Positions 44,612-53,648 of a DNA stretch of 64,000 nucleotides are shown here, piece by piece. The stretch lies in NCBI RefSeq assembly GCF_000220985.1, contig NZ_AFRW01000012.1, positions 27,528-91,527 on the forward strand, in the 5' to 3' direction. Below the pieces are notes generated by a model. It was not told where the DNA came from and did not search any database. It was given only the letters and a program-made list of their open reading frames with translations. The translations under genes were made by a program, and so were the position numbers. The stretch's first letter is position 1, and the number at the start of each line of letters is the position of its first letter. Source of the stretch: Nesterenkonia sp. F. GTDB lineage: Bacteria > Actinomycetota > Actinomycetes > Actinomycetales > Micrococcaceae.

Positions 44612-45946
44612 ATGGCCACCATCCGCCGCACCGCATCCGTGCTGTCCGTCGCCGCGCTGAGCACCGCCGCCCTGGCGGGCTGCGGCTCCGGAGAGGCCGA
44701 AGAGGTCGACACCGGCGACATCTCCGGCACCATCACCTACTGGGCCTCCAACCAGGGCGCCTCGATCACCGAGGACGAGGAGGTCCTGACCGAGACCATC
44801 GACCGCTTCACCGAGGAGACCGGCGTCGACGTCGAGCTGGAGGTCATCCCCTGGAGCGACCTGCAGAACCGCATCCTCACGGCCGTCTCCTCCGGCAACG
44901 GGCCAGATGTGCTCAACATCGGCAACACCTGGGCGACCTCCATGCAGGCCACCGGAGCGTTCATGCCCTGGGAGGGCGACGCGCTGGAGACCATCGGCGG
45001 CGAGGACCGCTTCCTCCAGTCCAGCTGGGCCACCGGCGGCGCCGAGGGAGAGACCCCGACCTCGGTGCCCCTCTATGCGCTGAGCTACTCGATGTACTAC
45101 AACACCGAGATCTTCGAGGAGGCCGGCATCGAGGAGCCGCCGGAGACCTGGGACGAGTTCGTCGAGGTCGCCCAGGAGCTCACCCAGGACACCGACGGCG
45201 ACGGGTCGATCGACCAGCACGGCTTCACGATGGCCGGCTCCTCCTACACCAACAACGCCCATCAGGCCTTCATCCGCGGCCTGCAGCACGGCGACACGCT
45301 CTACACCGAGGACGGAGAGCCGCAGTTCGCCGCCGACGGCATCGTCGCCGGCGTCAAGGAGTGGGTGGACCTGATGGCCGAGGACGAGGTCGTCGCCCCC
45401 GGCGACGCGGAGCTGACCAACGGCAGCGAGTCGGTCCAGCAGGTCGCCTCCGGCGATGCGGCCATGGTCTTCGACCAAGCGCCGGGCAACGTCTTCAACA
45501 ACCGTGACTTCGAGAACTATGAGGCCGCCCCGATCCCGATGCTCGACGCCGACGCCGAGGGCATCGAGGCTACCCAGTCCCACGTCGCCGGCATCAACAT
45601 CAGCGTCTTCGAGAACTCGGACAACAAGGACGCCGCCGTCGCCTTCGTCGACCACATGACCAGCAACGAGGAGCAGTCCTACCTCAACCAGGAGTTCACC
45701 GCCCTGCCGGTGGTGAACGAGGTCTATGACGAGGAGGAGGCCTTCCAGACCGAGGAGATCCAGCTGAAGCAGGACATCCTGGAGAACCACGCCCGGCCGA
45801 TGCCGCTGCAGACTTCCGAGGCGCAGATGGAGACGACCGTCGGCACCGCGATCCGGGACCTGCTGGCCGACGCCGCGCAGGGCACCGAGATCAGCGAGGA
45901 CGACGTCCGCTCCGCGCTCGAGGATGCGCAGACCCAGATGGACTGA
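44612..45946 (+). CDS. ABC sugar-transporter substrate-binding lipoprotein (island 1)
   Basis: 444 residues, family 1 extracellular solute-binding protein. Signal peptide with lipobox ALAGC (Cys ~24); then a mature domain with ITYWASNQGASITEDE, DVLNIGNTWATSMQATGAF, VPLYALSYSMYYNTEIFEEAG and VAGINISVFENS. The fold suits mono- or oligosaccharides. ATG at 44612 follows AGAGAAGGA. Highly acidic mature protein. Downstream of it lies a strong hairpin that may give it higher expression than the permeases. Confidence 0.92.
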   Translation: MATIRRTASVLSVAALSTAALAGCGSGEAEEVDTGDISGTITYWASNQGASITEDEEVLTETIDRFTEETGVDVELEVIPWSDLQNRILTAVSSGNGPDVLNIGNTWATSMQATGAFMPWEGDALETIGGEDRFLQSSWATGGAEGETPTSVPLYALSYSMYYNTEIFEEAGIEEPPETWDEFVEVAQELTQDTDGDGSIDQHGFTMAGSSYTNNAHQAFIRGLQHGDTLYTEDGEPQFAADGIVAGVKEWVDLMAEDEVVAPGDAELTNGSESVQQVASGDAAMVFDQAPGNVFNNRDFENYEAAPIPMLDADAEGIEATQSHVAGINISVFENSDNKDAAVAFVDHMTSNEEQSYLNQEFTALPVVNEVYDEEEAFQTEEIQLKQDILENHARPMPLQTSEAQMETTVGTAIRDLLADAAQGTEISEDDVRSALEDAQTQMD

Positions 45947-46040
45947 TCCTGATCCCGGTTCCGACTCCGGTCCCCGCCCCGGTACCCACCCCGTTCTGAT
46001 CCCCGTCCGCGACGTCGGAGGCGGCGTGACGCCTCCGAGG

Positions 46041-46092
46041 TCCCGTGCCGCACGGCGGCCCGGCTGATGCCGAGCCGCCGTGCGGCGCGGGA
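46041..46092 (+). terminator. 24-bp-stem hairpin between binding-protein and permease genes
   Basis: The arms 46041-46064 and 46069-46092 pair at 22 of 24 positions around the 4-base loop TGAT. A second smaller hairpin (CGGAGGCG at 46016-46023 with CGCCTCCG at 46030-46037) directly precedes it. Such structures commonly follow the binding-protein gene in ABC sugar operons, partially stopping transcription or protecting the upstream mRNA. Confidence 0.8.
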
Positions 46093-46113
46093 CGACTGGA
46101 AGGAAGAGACCTC

Positions 46114-47133
46114 ATGGCTGCACCACAGGGCGTGCGTGCTCCGCGCGAGGAGCGCAGGCGACGCCGCCGCGAGAAGAAGGCCCAGGCCGCCGTCGCCAAT
46201 CAGGTGGTCCAGACCGCCGGCGGCGGCTGGCGCACCCGGATCTTCCCCTATGCCCTGATCGCGCCGGCCAGCGTGATGGAGCTGCTGATCCACATCATCC
46301 CGATGATCCTGGGCGTGTGCATCGCCTTCCTCGGGCTGACGCAGCTGACCATCGGCAACTGGACCGAGGCGCCGTTCGTCGGCATGGAGAACTTCATCGA
46401 GGGGCTCGACCCCGCCGGCGCGATCGGAAGCCAGTTCTACGCGGCACTGCTGCGCACCGTCGCCTACACGCTGATCAGTCTCGCGCTGGCCTGGGCGCTG
46501 GGCATGTTCGGCGCAGTGCTGCTGACCTCCAAGGTCCGCGGCCGGGGCTTCCTGCGGACGCTGTTCCTCACCCCGTACGCGCTGCCGCAGTACGTCGGCG
46601 CGATCGCCTGGGCGTTCATGTTCAACCAGTCCGACGGCGCGGTGAACCGCTTCCTCGTCGACGACCTGGGCATCCTCGACGATCGCCCCTTCTGGCTGCT
46701 CGGCGACAACGCCTTCTGGGTGCTGGTCATCGTCACCGTCTGGCAGTTCTGGCCCTTCGCCTTCCTGATGCTGCTGGCGGCGCTGCAGAACATCCCCACC
46801 GACGTCTACGAGGCCGCGGCGATGGACGGCGCCAGCACGTGGAAGCAGTTCACCACCATCACCCTGCCGATGATCCGCCAGGCCAATCTGGTCATGCTGC
46901 TGATCCTGGGGCTGTGGATCTTCAACCAGTTCAACATCCCCTACGTGCTGTTCGGCTCCGGATCCCCGGACGAGGCCATGCTGGTCTCGCCGCTGATCTA
47001 CGAGCAGTCGTTCAACTACTGGAACTTCGGCCTCGGCGGCGCGATGAGCACCCTGCTGCTGGTGCTGCTGCTGGTCGTCTCGGCCGTATACATCCGACTC
47101 GTCATGCCGAAGGGGAAGCAGCTCAATGATTGA
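46114..47133 (+). CDS. ABC sugar-transporter permease 1 (island 1)
   Basis: 339 residues, MalF-like. A basic cytosolic start (APREERRRRRREKKAQ) precedes six helices. The ATPase-contact EAA loop is EAAAMDGASTWKQFTTITLP, the expected consensus. ATG at 46114 follows GGAAGGAAGAG. The gene overlaps the second permease by 8 bp. No ATPase gene is present in the island, so it must use a shared MsiK-like ATPase, as in other actinobacterial sugar importers. Confidence 0.92.
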   Translation: MAAPQGVRAPREERRRRRREKKAQAAVANQVVQTAGGGWRTRIFPYALIAPASVMELLIHIIPMILGVCIAFLGLTQLTIGNWTEAPFVGMENFIEGLDPAGAIGSQFYAALLRTVAYTLISLALAWALGMFGAVLLTSKVRGRGFLRTLFLTPYALPQYVGAIAWAFMFNQSDGAVNRFLVDDLGILDDRPFWLLGDNAFWVLVIVTVWQFWPFAFLMLLAALQNIPTDVYEAAAMDGASTWKQFTTITLPMIRQANLVMLLILGLWIFNQFNIPYVLFGSGSPDEAMLVSPLIYEQSFNYWNFGLGGAMSTLLLVLLLVVSAVYIRLVMPKGKQLND

Positions 47134-47965
47134 GACCCGTGGATTCAAGATCCTGCGCGCCTTCGGGCTGGTGTTCCTCAGCGCCGTGGTCCTGGTGCCG
47201 CTGTTCGTCGTCGTCATCACCAGCCTGAAGCCGCTGGAGGACGTCCAGGGCATCTTCACCTGGATTCCGTCGGAGATCACCTTCCAGCCGTATCTGGACA
47301 TCTGGAAGACGGTGCCGCTGGCCGACTACTTCCTCAACAGCCTGATCGTGGTCTGCATCGCCACGGCGTTCTCCGTGGTCATCGCCGTCCTGGCGGCCTA
47401 CGCGCTCTCGCGGTTCCCGTTCAAGGGGGCCCGGACGTTCAGCCTGATGGTGCTGTCGACCCAGATGTTCCCCGGCATCCTGTTCCTGCTGCCGCTGTTC
47501 CTGATCTTCACCCAGCTGCAGCGCACCGTCGGGATCCAGCTCAACGGCTCCCACCTGGGGCTGATCATCACCTACATGACCTTCTCGCTGCCCTTCGCCA
47601 TCTGGATGCTCGCCGGCTTCTTCGCCTCCATCCCGAAGGACCTGGAGGAGGCCGCGCTGATCGACGGCACCACCCGGATGGGGGCGCTGTGGCGGGTCGT
47701 GCTCCCGGTGGCCCGCCCGGGCATCGTCGCCGTCTCGGTCTACTGCTTCATCACCGCCTGGGGCGAGGTGCTCTTCGCCTCGGTGATGACCAATGCCGAC
47801 ACCCGCACGCTGGCCGTGGGACTGCGGGCCTACGCCTCGCAGACGGACGTGTTCTGGAACCAGCTGATGGCTGCCTCGGTGGTGGTCTCGCTGCCGGTGC
47901 TGATCGGCTTCATGATCGTCCAGCGGCACCTGGTCACCGGACTCTCCACCGGAGCCGTGAAGTGA
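47126..47965 (+). CDS. ABC sugar-transporter permease 2 (island 1)
   Basis: 279 residues, MalG-like with six helices. Markers: [21 protein letters not shown] near the start, [20 protein letters not shown], and the EAA loop [22 protein letters not shown]. It partners the upstream permease. ATG at 47126 overlaps the previous gene by 8 bp. No disruption seen. Confidence 0.92.
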   Translation: MIETRGFKILRAFGLVFLSAVVLVPLFVVVITSLKPLEDVQGIFTWIPSEITFQPYLDIWKTVPLADYFLNSLIVVCIATAFSVVIAVLAAYALSRFPFKGARTFSLMVLSTQMFPGILFLLPLFLIFTQLQRTVGIQLNGSHLGLIITYMTFSLPFAIWMLAGFFASIPKDLEEAALIDGTTRMGALWRVVLPVARPGIVAVSVYCFITAWGEVLFASVMTNADTRTLAVGLRAYASQTDVFWNQLMAASVVVSLPVLIGFMIVQRHLVTGLSTGAVK

Positions 47966-48051
47966 CCCGCCCCGACTCCGACGGCGTCCCGGTCCGCGGG
48001 CCGGGGCGCCGTCCGCGCAGATCAGACGCGCAGAGAAGAGAGGTACTCGAA

Positions 48052-49119
48052 ATGCAGAAGCTGACAGTCGGCATCGTCGGCGGCGGGTTCATGGGGCGCG
48101 TGCACAGCCATGCCGCCCGCGCGGCCGGAGCCGAGGTGGTCGGGGTGACCTCCTCGAGCCCCGAGCGCTCGGCCGCGGCCGCCGGACAGCTGGGCACCGC
48201 CGCCGTCGACGACGTCGCCGAGCTGGTCGAGCAGGTCGACGTCGTCCACGTCTGCTCGCCCAACGCCGCCCACGCCGGTCATGTGCGCGCCGCGCTGGAC
48301 GCCGGCCGACACGTGGTCTGCGAGAAGCCGCTGGCCCTCGACGCCGCGGAGGCCGACGAGCTGGCCGCCCGCGCCGAGGCGGCCGGCGTCGTCGCGGCGG
48401 TGCCCTTCGTCTACCGCTTCCATCCGATGGCCCGGCAGGCCGCCGCCCACGTGGCTGCCGGCGAACTGGGTCGGCTGCTCACCGTCCGCGGATCCTATCT
48501 GCAGGATTGGATGCTCGACCCCGAGGCCGGCAACTGGCGGGTGGATCCGGCGACGGCGGGGCGCTCGCGGGCCTTCGGCGACGTCGGCTCGCATCTGGCC
48601 GATCTGCTGGAGTTCCTCTCCGGAGACCGGATCGTCCGGCTGGCCGCGGCGACGACGATCGCGCACCCGCGGCGCGGCGGCGTCGACGTCACCACCGAGG
48701 ACGCCGCGGCGCTGACGGTGCAGCTGCGCTCCGGGGCAGTGGGCTCGCTGATGGTCTCGCAGGTCGACGCCGGCCGGAAGAACGCGCTGACCCTGGAGCT
48801 GGCCGGCACCGAGACCAGCGTGGTCTTCGACCAGGAGCATCCCGACGAGCTGTGGATCGGCGGGGTCGAGGCCTCGCGCACTGTGACGCGCGACGCCCCG
48901 GCGCTGGCCGCCGACGCCGCCCGGCTGAATCTGGTCCCCGCCGGGCATCCGATGGGCTACCTCGACGCCTTCACCGCCTTCGCCCGGGACGTCTACGCAG
49001 CAGTCGGCGGCGAGACCCCGCACGGGCTGCCGAGCTTCGCCGACGGCGCGCGGGCCAACGCGGTCATCGATGCGGTGGTGGCCTCGGCCGAGCACGGCGG
49101 CTGGGTGGACCTCGACTGA
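48052..49119 (+). CDS. Gfo/Idh/MocA oxidoreductase 2 (island 1)
   Basis: 355 residues. Rossmann motif [42 protein letters not shown], and [14 protein letters not shown] (EKP). The C domain includes [16 protein letters not shown], where the Gly-Asp-x-Gly-Ser-His motif (His catalytic) is intact. It resembles myo-inositol or glucoside dehydrogenases. The ATG at 48052 is preceded by AGAGAGG. Second oxidoreductase of the island; the two differ strongly in sequence, so different substrates or steps are likely. Confidence 0.88.
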   Translation: MQKLTVGIVGGGFMGRVHSHAARAAGAEVVGVTSSSPERSAAAAGQLGTAAVDDVAELVEQVDVVHVCSPNAAHAGHVRAALDAGRHVVCEKPLALDAAEADELAARAEAAGVVAAVPFVYRFHPMARQAAAHVAAGELGRLLTVRGSYLQDWMLDPEAGNWRVDPATAGRSRAFGDVGSHLADLLEFLSGDRIVRLAAATTIAHPRRGGVDVTTEDAAALTVQLRSGAVGSLMVSQVDAGRKNALTLELAGTETSVVFDQEHPDELWIGGVEASRTVTRDAPALAADAARLNLVPAGHPMGYLDAFTAFARDVYAAVGGETPHGLPSFADGARANAVIDAVVASAEHGGWVDLD

Positions 49120-49178
49120 GCCGTCCCCCGCACGCAGGATCGACGACAGCACCGACGACAGGAGAGGAACGTACGACG

Positions 49179-50202
49179 ATGAGCTACACGCAGCAGGCCT
49201 CGCACCCGGTGACGCTGTTCACCGGGCAGTGGGCCGACATGGAGTTCGAGGAGCTGGCCCGCCGAGCGGCCGAATGGGGCTACGACGGGCTGGAGATCGC
49301 CGCCTCGGGCGACCACCTGGATCTGAAGCGCGCCGACGAGGACGACGACTACCTGCAGTCCCGCCTGGACATCCTCCAGGAGCACGGGCTGAAGGTCTGG
49401 GCGATCTCCCACCACCTGGGCGGCCAGGCGGTCTGCGACGACCCGATCGACTTCCGCCACCAGGCTATTCTGCGCGACTATGTCTGGGGCGACGGGGACC
49501 CCGACGGGGGTGCGCGCCCGCGCGGCCGAGGACATGAAGCGCTCGGCGCGCGTGGCGCGCAAGCTCGGCGCCGACGTCGTCGTCGGCTTCACCGGCTCGC
49601 AGATCTGGAAGTACGTGGCGATGTTCCCGCCGGTCTCCGCCGACGTCATCGACGCCGGCTACCGCGACTTCGCCGACCGCTGGAACCCGATCATGGACGA
49701 GTTCGACGCCCAGGGGGTGAAGTTCGCCCTCGAGGTCCATCCCTCGGAGATCGCCTACGACCATTGGACGACGGTCCGCACGCTGGAGGCCATCGGCCAC
49801 CGCGAGGCCTTCGGGCTGAACTGGGACCCGTCACACATGTACTGGCAGGGCATCGACACCGTGGGGTTCATCACCGACTTCGCCGACCGGATCTACCACG
49901 TCGACTGCAAGGACACCCGGCTGCGTCCGGCCACCGGGCGAGCAGGGCTGCTCGGCTCACATCTGCCCTGGGGCGACCCGCGGCGGCGCTGGGACTTCGT
50001 CTCCACCGGACACGGCGACGTGCCCTGGGAGGACGCCTTCCGCGCGCTGAACCACATCGGTTACGACGGGCCGATCTCCATCGAGTGGGAGGACGCGGGC
50101 ATGGACCGGCTGCACGGCGCCGCCGAGGCGGTCGGCATCATCCGCGACCTGCTCTGGAAGCGGCCCGAGGCCTCCTTCGACGCGGCCTTCTCCCAGCAGT
50201 AG
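49179..50202 (+). pseudogene. Sugar phosphate isomerase/epimerase-like TIM-barrel protein 2, frameshifted
   Basis: A xylose-isomerase-like TIM-barrel protein of about 340 residues. The first frame gives [20 protein letters not shown] and continues to [10 protein letters not shown]; the second continues [33 protein letters not shown] and [11 protein letters not shown]. Metal-site residues (Glu in [11 protein letters not shown], His/Asp in NWDPSHMYW, Asp in VDCKDTRL) are present. The frames meet at the five-G run at 49506-49510; removing one G restores the family sequence [13 protein letters not shown]. Either inactivated or a sequence error; it is the last gene of the island. Confidence 0.88.
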
Positions 50203-50333
50203 GGGAGGCGGCGCCCCGGGGCGGGATGCCGGGTACGAGGCGGGAATGGGCCGGACTCGGCCGGGCGGCGTACCATGGGAGCAGCCGGGTCCACCCCCGA
50301 CCAGAGACAGAAGTCCACATCTCAGGAGTGTCT

Positions 50334-51503
50334 GTGACCGCCATCAACCTCGGCATGCCGGCGTCCCCGCCGCCGGTGCTCGCGCCGCGTCGGACGACGC
50401 GCAACTTCCAGGTCGGCGACGTCGGCGTCGGCAGCGACCACCCGATCTCGGTGCAGTCGATGACGACCACCAAGACGCATGACATCAACGCCACGCTGCA
50501 GCAGATCGCCGAGCTGACCGCCTCGGGCTGCGACATCGTCCGGGTGGCCTGCCCGACCGACAAGGACGCCGAGGCGCTGCCGATCATCGCGCGGAAGTCG
50601 AAGATCCCGGTGATCGCCGACATCCACTTCCAGCCGAAGTACGTCTTCGCCGCGATCGAGGCCGGCTGCGGTGCGGTGCGCGTGAACCCGGGCAACATCA
50701 TCAAGTTCGACGACAAAGTCGGCGAGATCGCCCAGGCCGCGAAGGACGCCGGCGTCTCGCTGCGCATCGGCGTCAACGCCGGCTCGCTGGACAAGCGGCT
50801 GATGGACAAGCACGGCAAGGCCACTCCGGAGGCGCTGGTCGAGTCCGCCGTGCGGGAGGCCGCGCTCTTCGAGGAGCACGACTTCCACGACTTCAAGATC
50901 TCGGTGAAGCACCACGACCCGGTGGTCATGGTCCAGGCCTACGAGCAGCTCGCAGAGCGCGGCGACTGGCCGCTCCACCTGGGCGTGACCGAGGCCGGTC
51001 CGGGCTTCCAGGGCACGATCAAGTCGTCCACGGCCTTCGGCTCGCTGCTCTCGAAGGGCATCGGCGACACCATCCGCGTCTCGCTCTCGGCCCCGCCGGC
51101 CGAGGAGGTCAAGGTCGGGGCGCAGATCCTGGAGTCGCTGAACCTGCGGCCGCGGAAGCTGGAGATCGTCTCCTGCCCGTCCTGCGGACGTGCGCAGGTC
51201 GACGTCTACAAGCTGGCCGACGAGGTCACCGCCGGCCTGGAGGGCATGGAGGTCCCGCTGCGCGTGGCCGTGATGGGCTGCGTGGTCAATGGTCCGGGCG
51301 AGGCGCGCGACGCCGACCTGGGCGTGGCCTCGGGCAACGGCAAGGGCCAGATCTTCGTCAAGGGCGAGGTCGTCCGGTCCGTGCCCGAGGACCAGATCGT
51401 GGAGACGCTGATCGATGAGGCGAACCGCCTCGCGGAGGAGATGGATCTCGACGCCGATGGAGATGCTCCGGCAGCGGGTGCCCCTGTGGTCTCCGTCAGC
51501 TGA
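50334..51503 (+). CDS. ispG: 4-hydroxy-3-methylbut-2-enyl diphosphate synthase (flavodoxin)
   Basis: 389 residues. It reduces methylerythritol cyclodiphosphate to HMBPP in the MEP pathway using a 4Fe-4S cluster. Conserved parts: [45 protein letters not shown], and the cluster cysteines in [12 protein letters not shown] and [14 protein letters not shown]. The GTG at 50334 follows AGGAG with a 5-base gap; a GTG six bases upstream overlaps that site. TACCAT at 50271-50276 is a possible -10 box. Normally adjacent to the site-2 protease gene; here an inserted island separates them. Confidence 0.96.
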   Translation: MTAINLGMPASPPPVLAPRRTTRNFQVGDVGVGSDHPISVQSMTTTKTHDINATLQQIAELTASGCDIVRVACPTDKDAEALPIIARKSKIPVIADIHFQPKYVFAAIEAGCGAVRVNPGNIIKFDDKVGEIAQAAKDAGVSLRIGVNAGSLDKRLMDKHGKATPEALVESAVREAALFEEHDFHDFKISVKHHDPVVMVQAYEQLAERGDWPLHLGVTEAGPGFQGTIKSSTAFGSLLSKGIGDTIRVSLSAPPAEEVKVGAQILESLNLRPRKLEIVSCPSCGRAQVDVYKLADEVTAGLEGMEVPLRVAVMGCVVNGPGEARDADLGVASGNGKGQIFVKGEVVRSVPEDQIVETLIDEANRLAEEMDLDADGDAPAAGAPVVSVS

Positions 51504-52389
51504 CACGCTCGCCGCGCGGATCCGCGCCGCCGCCGACGGGGCGGTGCGGATCCTCGAGGAGGACGACGCCCCGGCTCTGCGGCGCCTGCTGGACGCAGAG
51601 CCGATCTCCTCTGCCTCAGTGGTCACAACGCTCGAGGCTCGGGGAGGGGCCGGCCCCGCGGACGGCCGCGGCGGGCCGCTCTTCCTGGGCATCGACGCCG
51701 AGACCCGCGGCGGCGCGGCCGGCGAGCTGGCCGCCGCCTGCTGGGTGGGCTCGAACATCAACCCCGTCGGCGCCGACGAGCATGACGCCGAGCGCTTCGG
51801 CCTGGCCATCGGAGCGATGCGCCGGCGCGTCTCGTCCATCTACGGTCCGTCCGCGGCGGTGCTGGAGCTCTTCGACGCCGCCGGCTGGCGCAGTCCGCGC
51901 GACATCCGCGGGGTGCAGCCGCTGATGGCCACGGACCGGACCCCCGACGTCGCCCCGCTGCCGGGGGTGCGCCCGGCGCTGCCGGAGGATTTCGACGTCG
52001 TCGAGCCGGCCTGCGCGGCGATGTTCACCGAAGAGCTGGGCTTCTCGCCCTATCGGCACGGCGCGGCCGGCTACCAGGAGCGGATCCGTCGGCTGATCGC
52101 CGACGGGCACGCGATGGTGCTGCTCGACCCGGTCACCGGCGAGGTGGTCTTCAAGGCCGAGTTCGGCGCGGTCACCGATCATGTGGTCCAGGTCCAGGGG
52201 GTCTGGGTGCGCCCCGCCGACCGCGGCCGCGGCCTGTCCGCACCCGGGATGGCCGCCGTCGTCGAGCATGGTCTGCAGCTGGCCCCGACGGTCAGCCTGT
52301 ATGTGAACAGCTACAACGCCGCGGCGCTGCGCACGTATCGGAAGGTGGGCTTCGAGCAGGTCGGCACCTTCTCCACGATCCTGTTCTGA
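51457..52389 (+). CDS. GNAT acetyltransferase with N-terminal DUF4081-like domain (Rv2867c type)
   Basis: 310 residues. The N domain ([29 protein letters not shown] and [19 protein letters not shown]) matches the DUF4081 family that accompanies ispG in actinobacteria. A GNAT domain follows ([40 protein letters not shown] with the acetyl-CoA loop RGRGLS, and [20 protein letters not shown]). Start uncertain: ATG 51457 or 51463; both overlap the ispG end. Acceptor unknown. The conserved link with ispG is maintained. Confidence 0.85.
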   Translation: MEMLRQRVPLWSPSADTLAARIRAAADGAVRILEEDDAPALRRLLDAEPISSASVVTTLEARGGAGPADGRGGPLFLGIDAETRGGAAGELAAACWVGSNINPVGADEHDAERFGLAIGAMRRRVSSIYGPSAAVLELFDAAGWRSPRDIRGVQPLMATDRTPDVAPLPGVRPALPEDFDVVEPACAAMFTEELGFSPYRHGAAGYQERIRRLIADGHAMVLLDPVTGEVVFKAEFGAVTDHVVQVQGVWVRPADRGRGLSAPGMAAVVEHGLQLAPTVSLYVNSYNAAALRTYRKVGFEQVGTFSTILF

Positions 52390-52457
52390 ATCCGCCGCGG
52401 CCCGCGAACGGCCCACGCCGGGCCTGGACCGATCCCGCGCCGGAGGTCGGGCGGGGA

Positions 52458-52463
52458 TATGCT
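52458..52463 (+). promoter_or_regulatory. LacI-gene promoter (-10 TATGCT), near-leaderless
   Basis: TATGCT ends seven bases before the LacI start codon at 52471, predicting transcription to begin one base before it. Confidence 0.5.
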
Positions 52464-52470
52464 GGCGGAC

Positions 52471-53526
52471 ATGCCGCCCCGCAGCTCCCGCGCCACGATG
52501 AAGGACGTCGCCGCATTGGCACGCGTCTCGCCGAAGACGGTGTCCAATGTGGTCACCGGTTCGGCTCAGGTCAGCGAGCCCACGCGTCAGCGCGTGGAGG
52601 ACGCGATGCGGCAGCTGGACTTCGTCCCGAATCTCAGCGCCCGCACGCTGCGCAACGGGCGCACCGGCATCATCGGCGTGGCATTGCCGGATCTGGCCAC
52701 CGCGTTCTCGGCGACTCTGGCCCATGAAGTGGTCGACGTGGCCCATCGGCGCGGGCTGGCGGTCCAGATCGAGGAGACCGCGGCCGAGCCCGAGCGGGAG
52801 TATGAACTCGTCTCCAGAGCTCGTACTCACCTGATCGACGGTCTCATCCTGAATCCCGTGCGTCTCGAGGACTCGGTGATCGAACAGGTCGACCATCTGC
52901 CGCCGGTCGTGCTCATCGGCGAGGTCGAGCAGCACCTCACCGACCGGGTGTTCGTCGAGTCCCGTGCCGCCGCGCGGGAGATCACCACGCACGTCGTGGG
53001 ACGAGGGGCGCGTCGCATCGCCGTGCTCGGCGGTGCGACGGACGGGCGCGACGGAAAGGCGACCTCGGGGCTGCGACTTCAGGGATATCTCGAGGCGCTC
53101 CGCGCCGCTGGGCTCGAGGCTGACCCCCGGCTTCAGATCCAGCTGCCGGAGTGGACCATCGCCGGGGCCGCGGCCGGCATGGAGGAGCTGCTGGCCCGGG
53201 AGGTGTCCTTCGACGCCGTCGTCACCTTCACCGACACCATCGCCTTCGGTGCGTTGCATGTGCTCAGACGGAGGGGAATCCGCGTGCCGGAGGACGTGCT
53301 CCTCACCGGCTTCGACGACGTCGAGCACGCCGCCTTCACGAATCCGCCGCTGACGACCATCGCCTTCGACCACCGGGATTACGCGGTCGCCGCCCTGGAT
53401 CTGCTGGCCGCCCGGCTCGACGACCGACGGCGCGAGACCACAGCCCGGACGATCCCGCACCGTCTCATCGCCCGGGAAAGCACCGGCCGTCCCGGCACGA
53501 CGCCGCGCGGGCACCGACCGGACTGA
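52471..53526 (+). CDS. LacI-family transcriptional regulator (arabinoside island)
   Basis: 351 residues. Complete LacI helix-turn-helix at the N terminus (TMKDVAALARVSPKTVSNVVTG) with hinge region RTLRNGRTGIIGVALPDL. The effector domain contains VVLIGEVEQHLTDRVFVES, RRIAVLGGATDGRDGK, VVTFTDTIAFGALHVL and ILLTGFDDVEHAAF-like sequence (VLLTGFDDVEHAAFTNPPLT). Its ligand is probably arabinose or an arabino-oligosaccharide, inferred from the linked GH51 enzyme. It lies immediately upstream of the operator at 53585 and should repress the transport operon. Confidence 0.92.
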   Translation: MPPRSSRATMKDVAALARVSPKTVSNVVTGSAQVSEPTRQRVEDAMRQLDFVPNLSARTLRNGRTGIIGVALPDLATAFSATLAHEVVDVAHRRGLAVQIEETAAEPEREYELVSRARTHLIDGLILNPVRLEDSVIEQVDHLPPVVLIGEVEQHLTDRVFVESRAAAREITTHVVGRGARRIAVLGGATDGRDGKATSGLRLQGYLEALRAAGLEADPRLQIQLPEWTIAGAAAGMEELLAREVSFDAVVTFTDTIAFGALHVLRRRGIRVPEDVLLTGFDDVEHAAFTNPPLTTIAFDHRDYAVAALDLLAARLDDRRRETTARTIPHRLIARESTGRPGTTPRGHRPD

Positions 53527-53572
53527 GCGCGACGGCCCGAGTATATCGATGAAAGAAATGTCTCGATGTGTC

Positions 53573-53601
53573 TTGTCTCACCATTTACAACGATGTAAGG
53601 T
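53573..53601 (+). promoter_or_regulatory. Promoter and LacI-type operator of the arabinoside operon
   Basis: TTGTCT (53573-53578) and TAAGGT (53596-53601) are spaced 17 bp apart. Inside the spacer, TTACAACGATGTAA (53585-53598) is a 12-of-14 palindrome centred on CG, the hallmark of LacI-family operators. A bound repressor would cover the promoter. The stretch is clearly AT-richer than its surroundings. Confidence 0.75.
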
Positions 53602-53648
53602 CGCTGGCAGCCACGTCACAACACGACGAAGTGGAGGATGGCAGTCCC

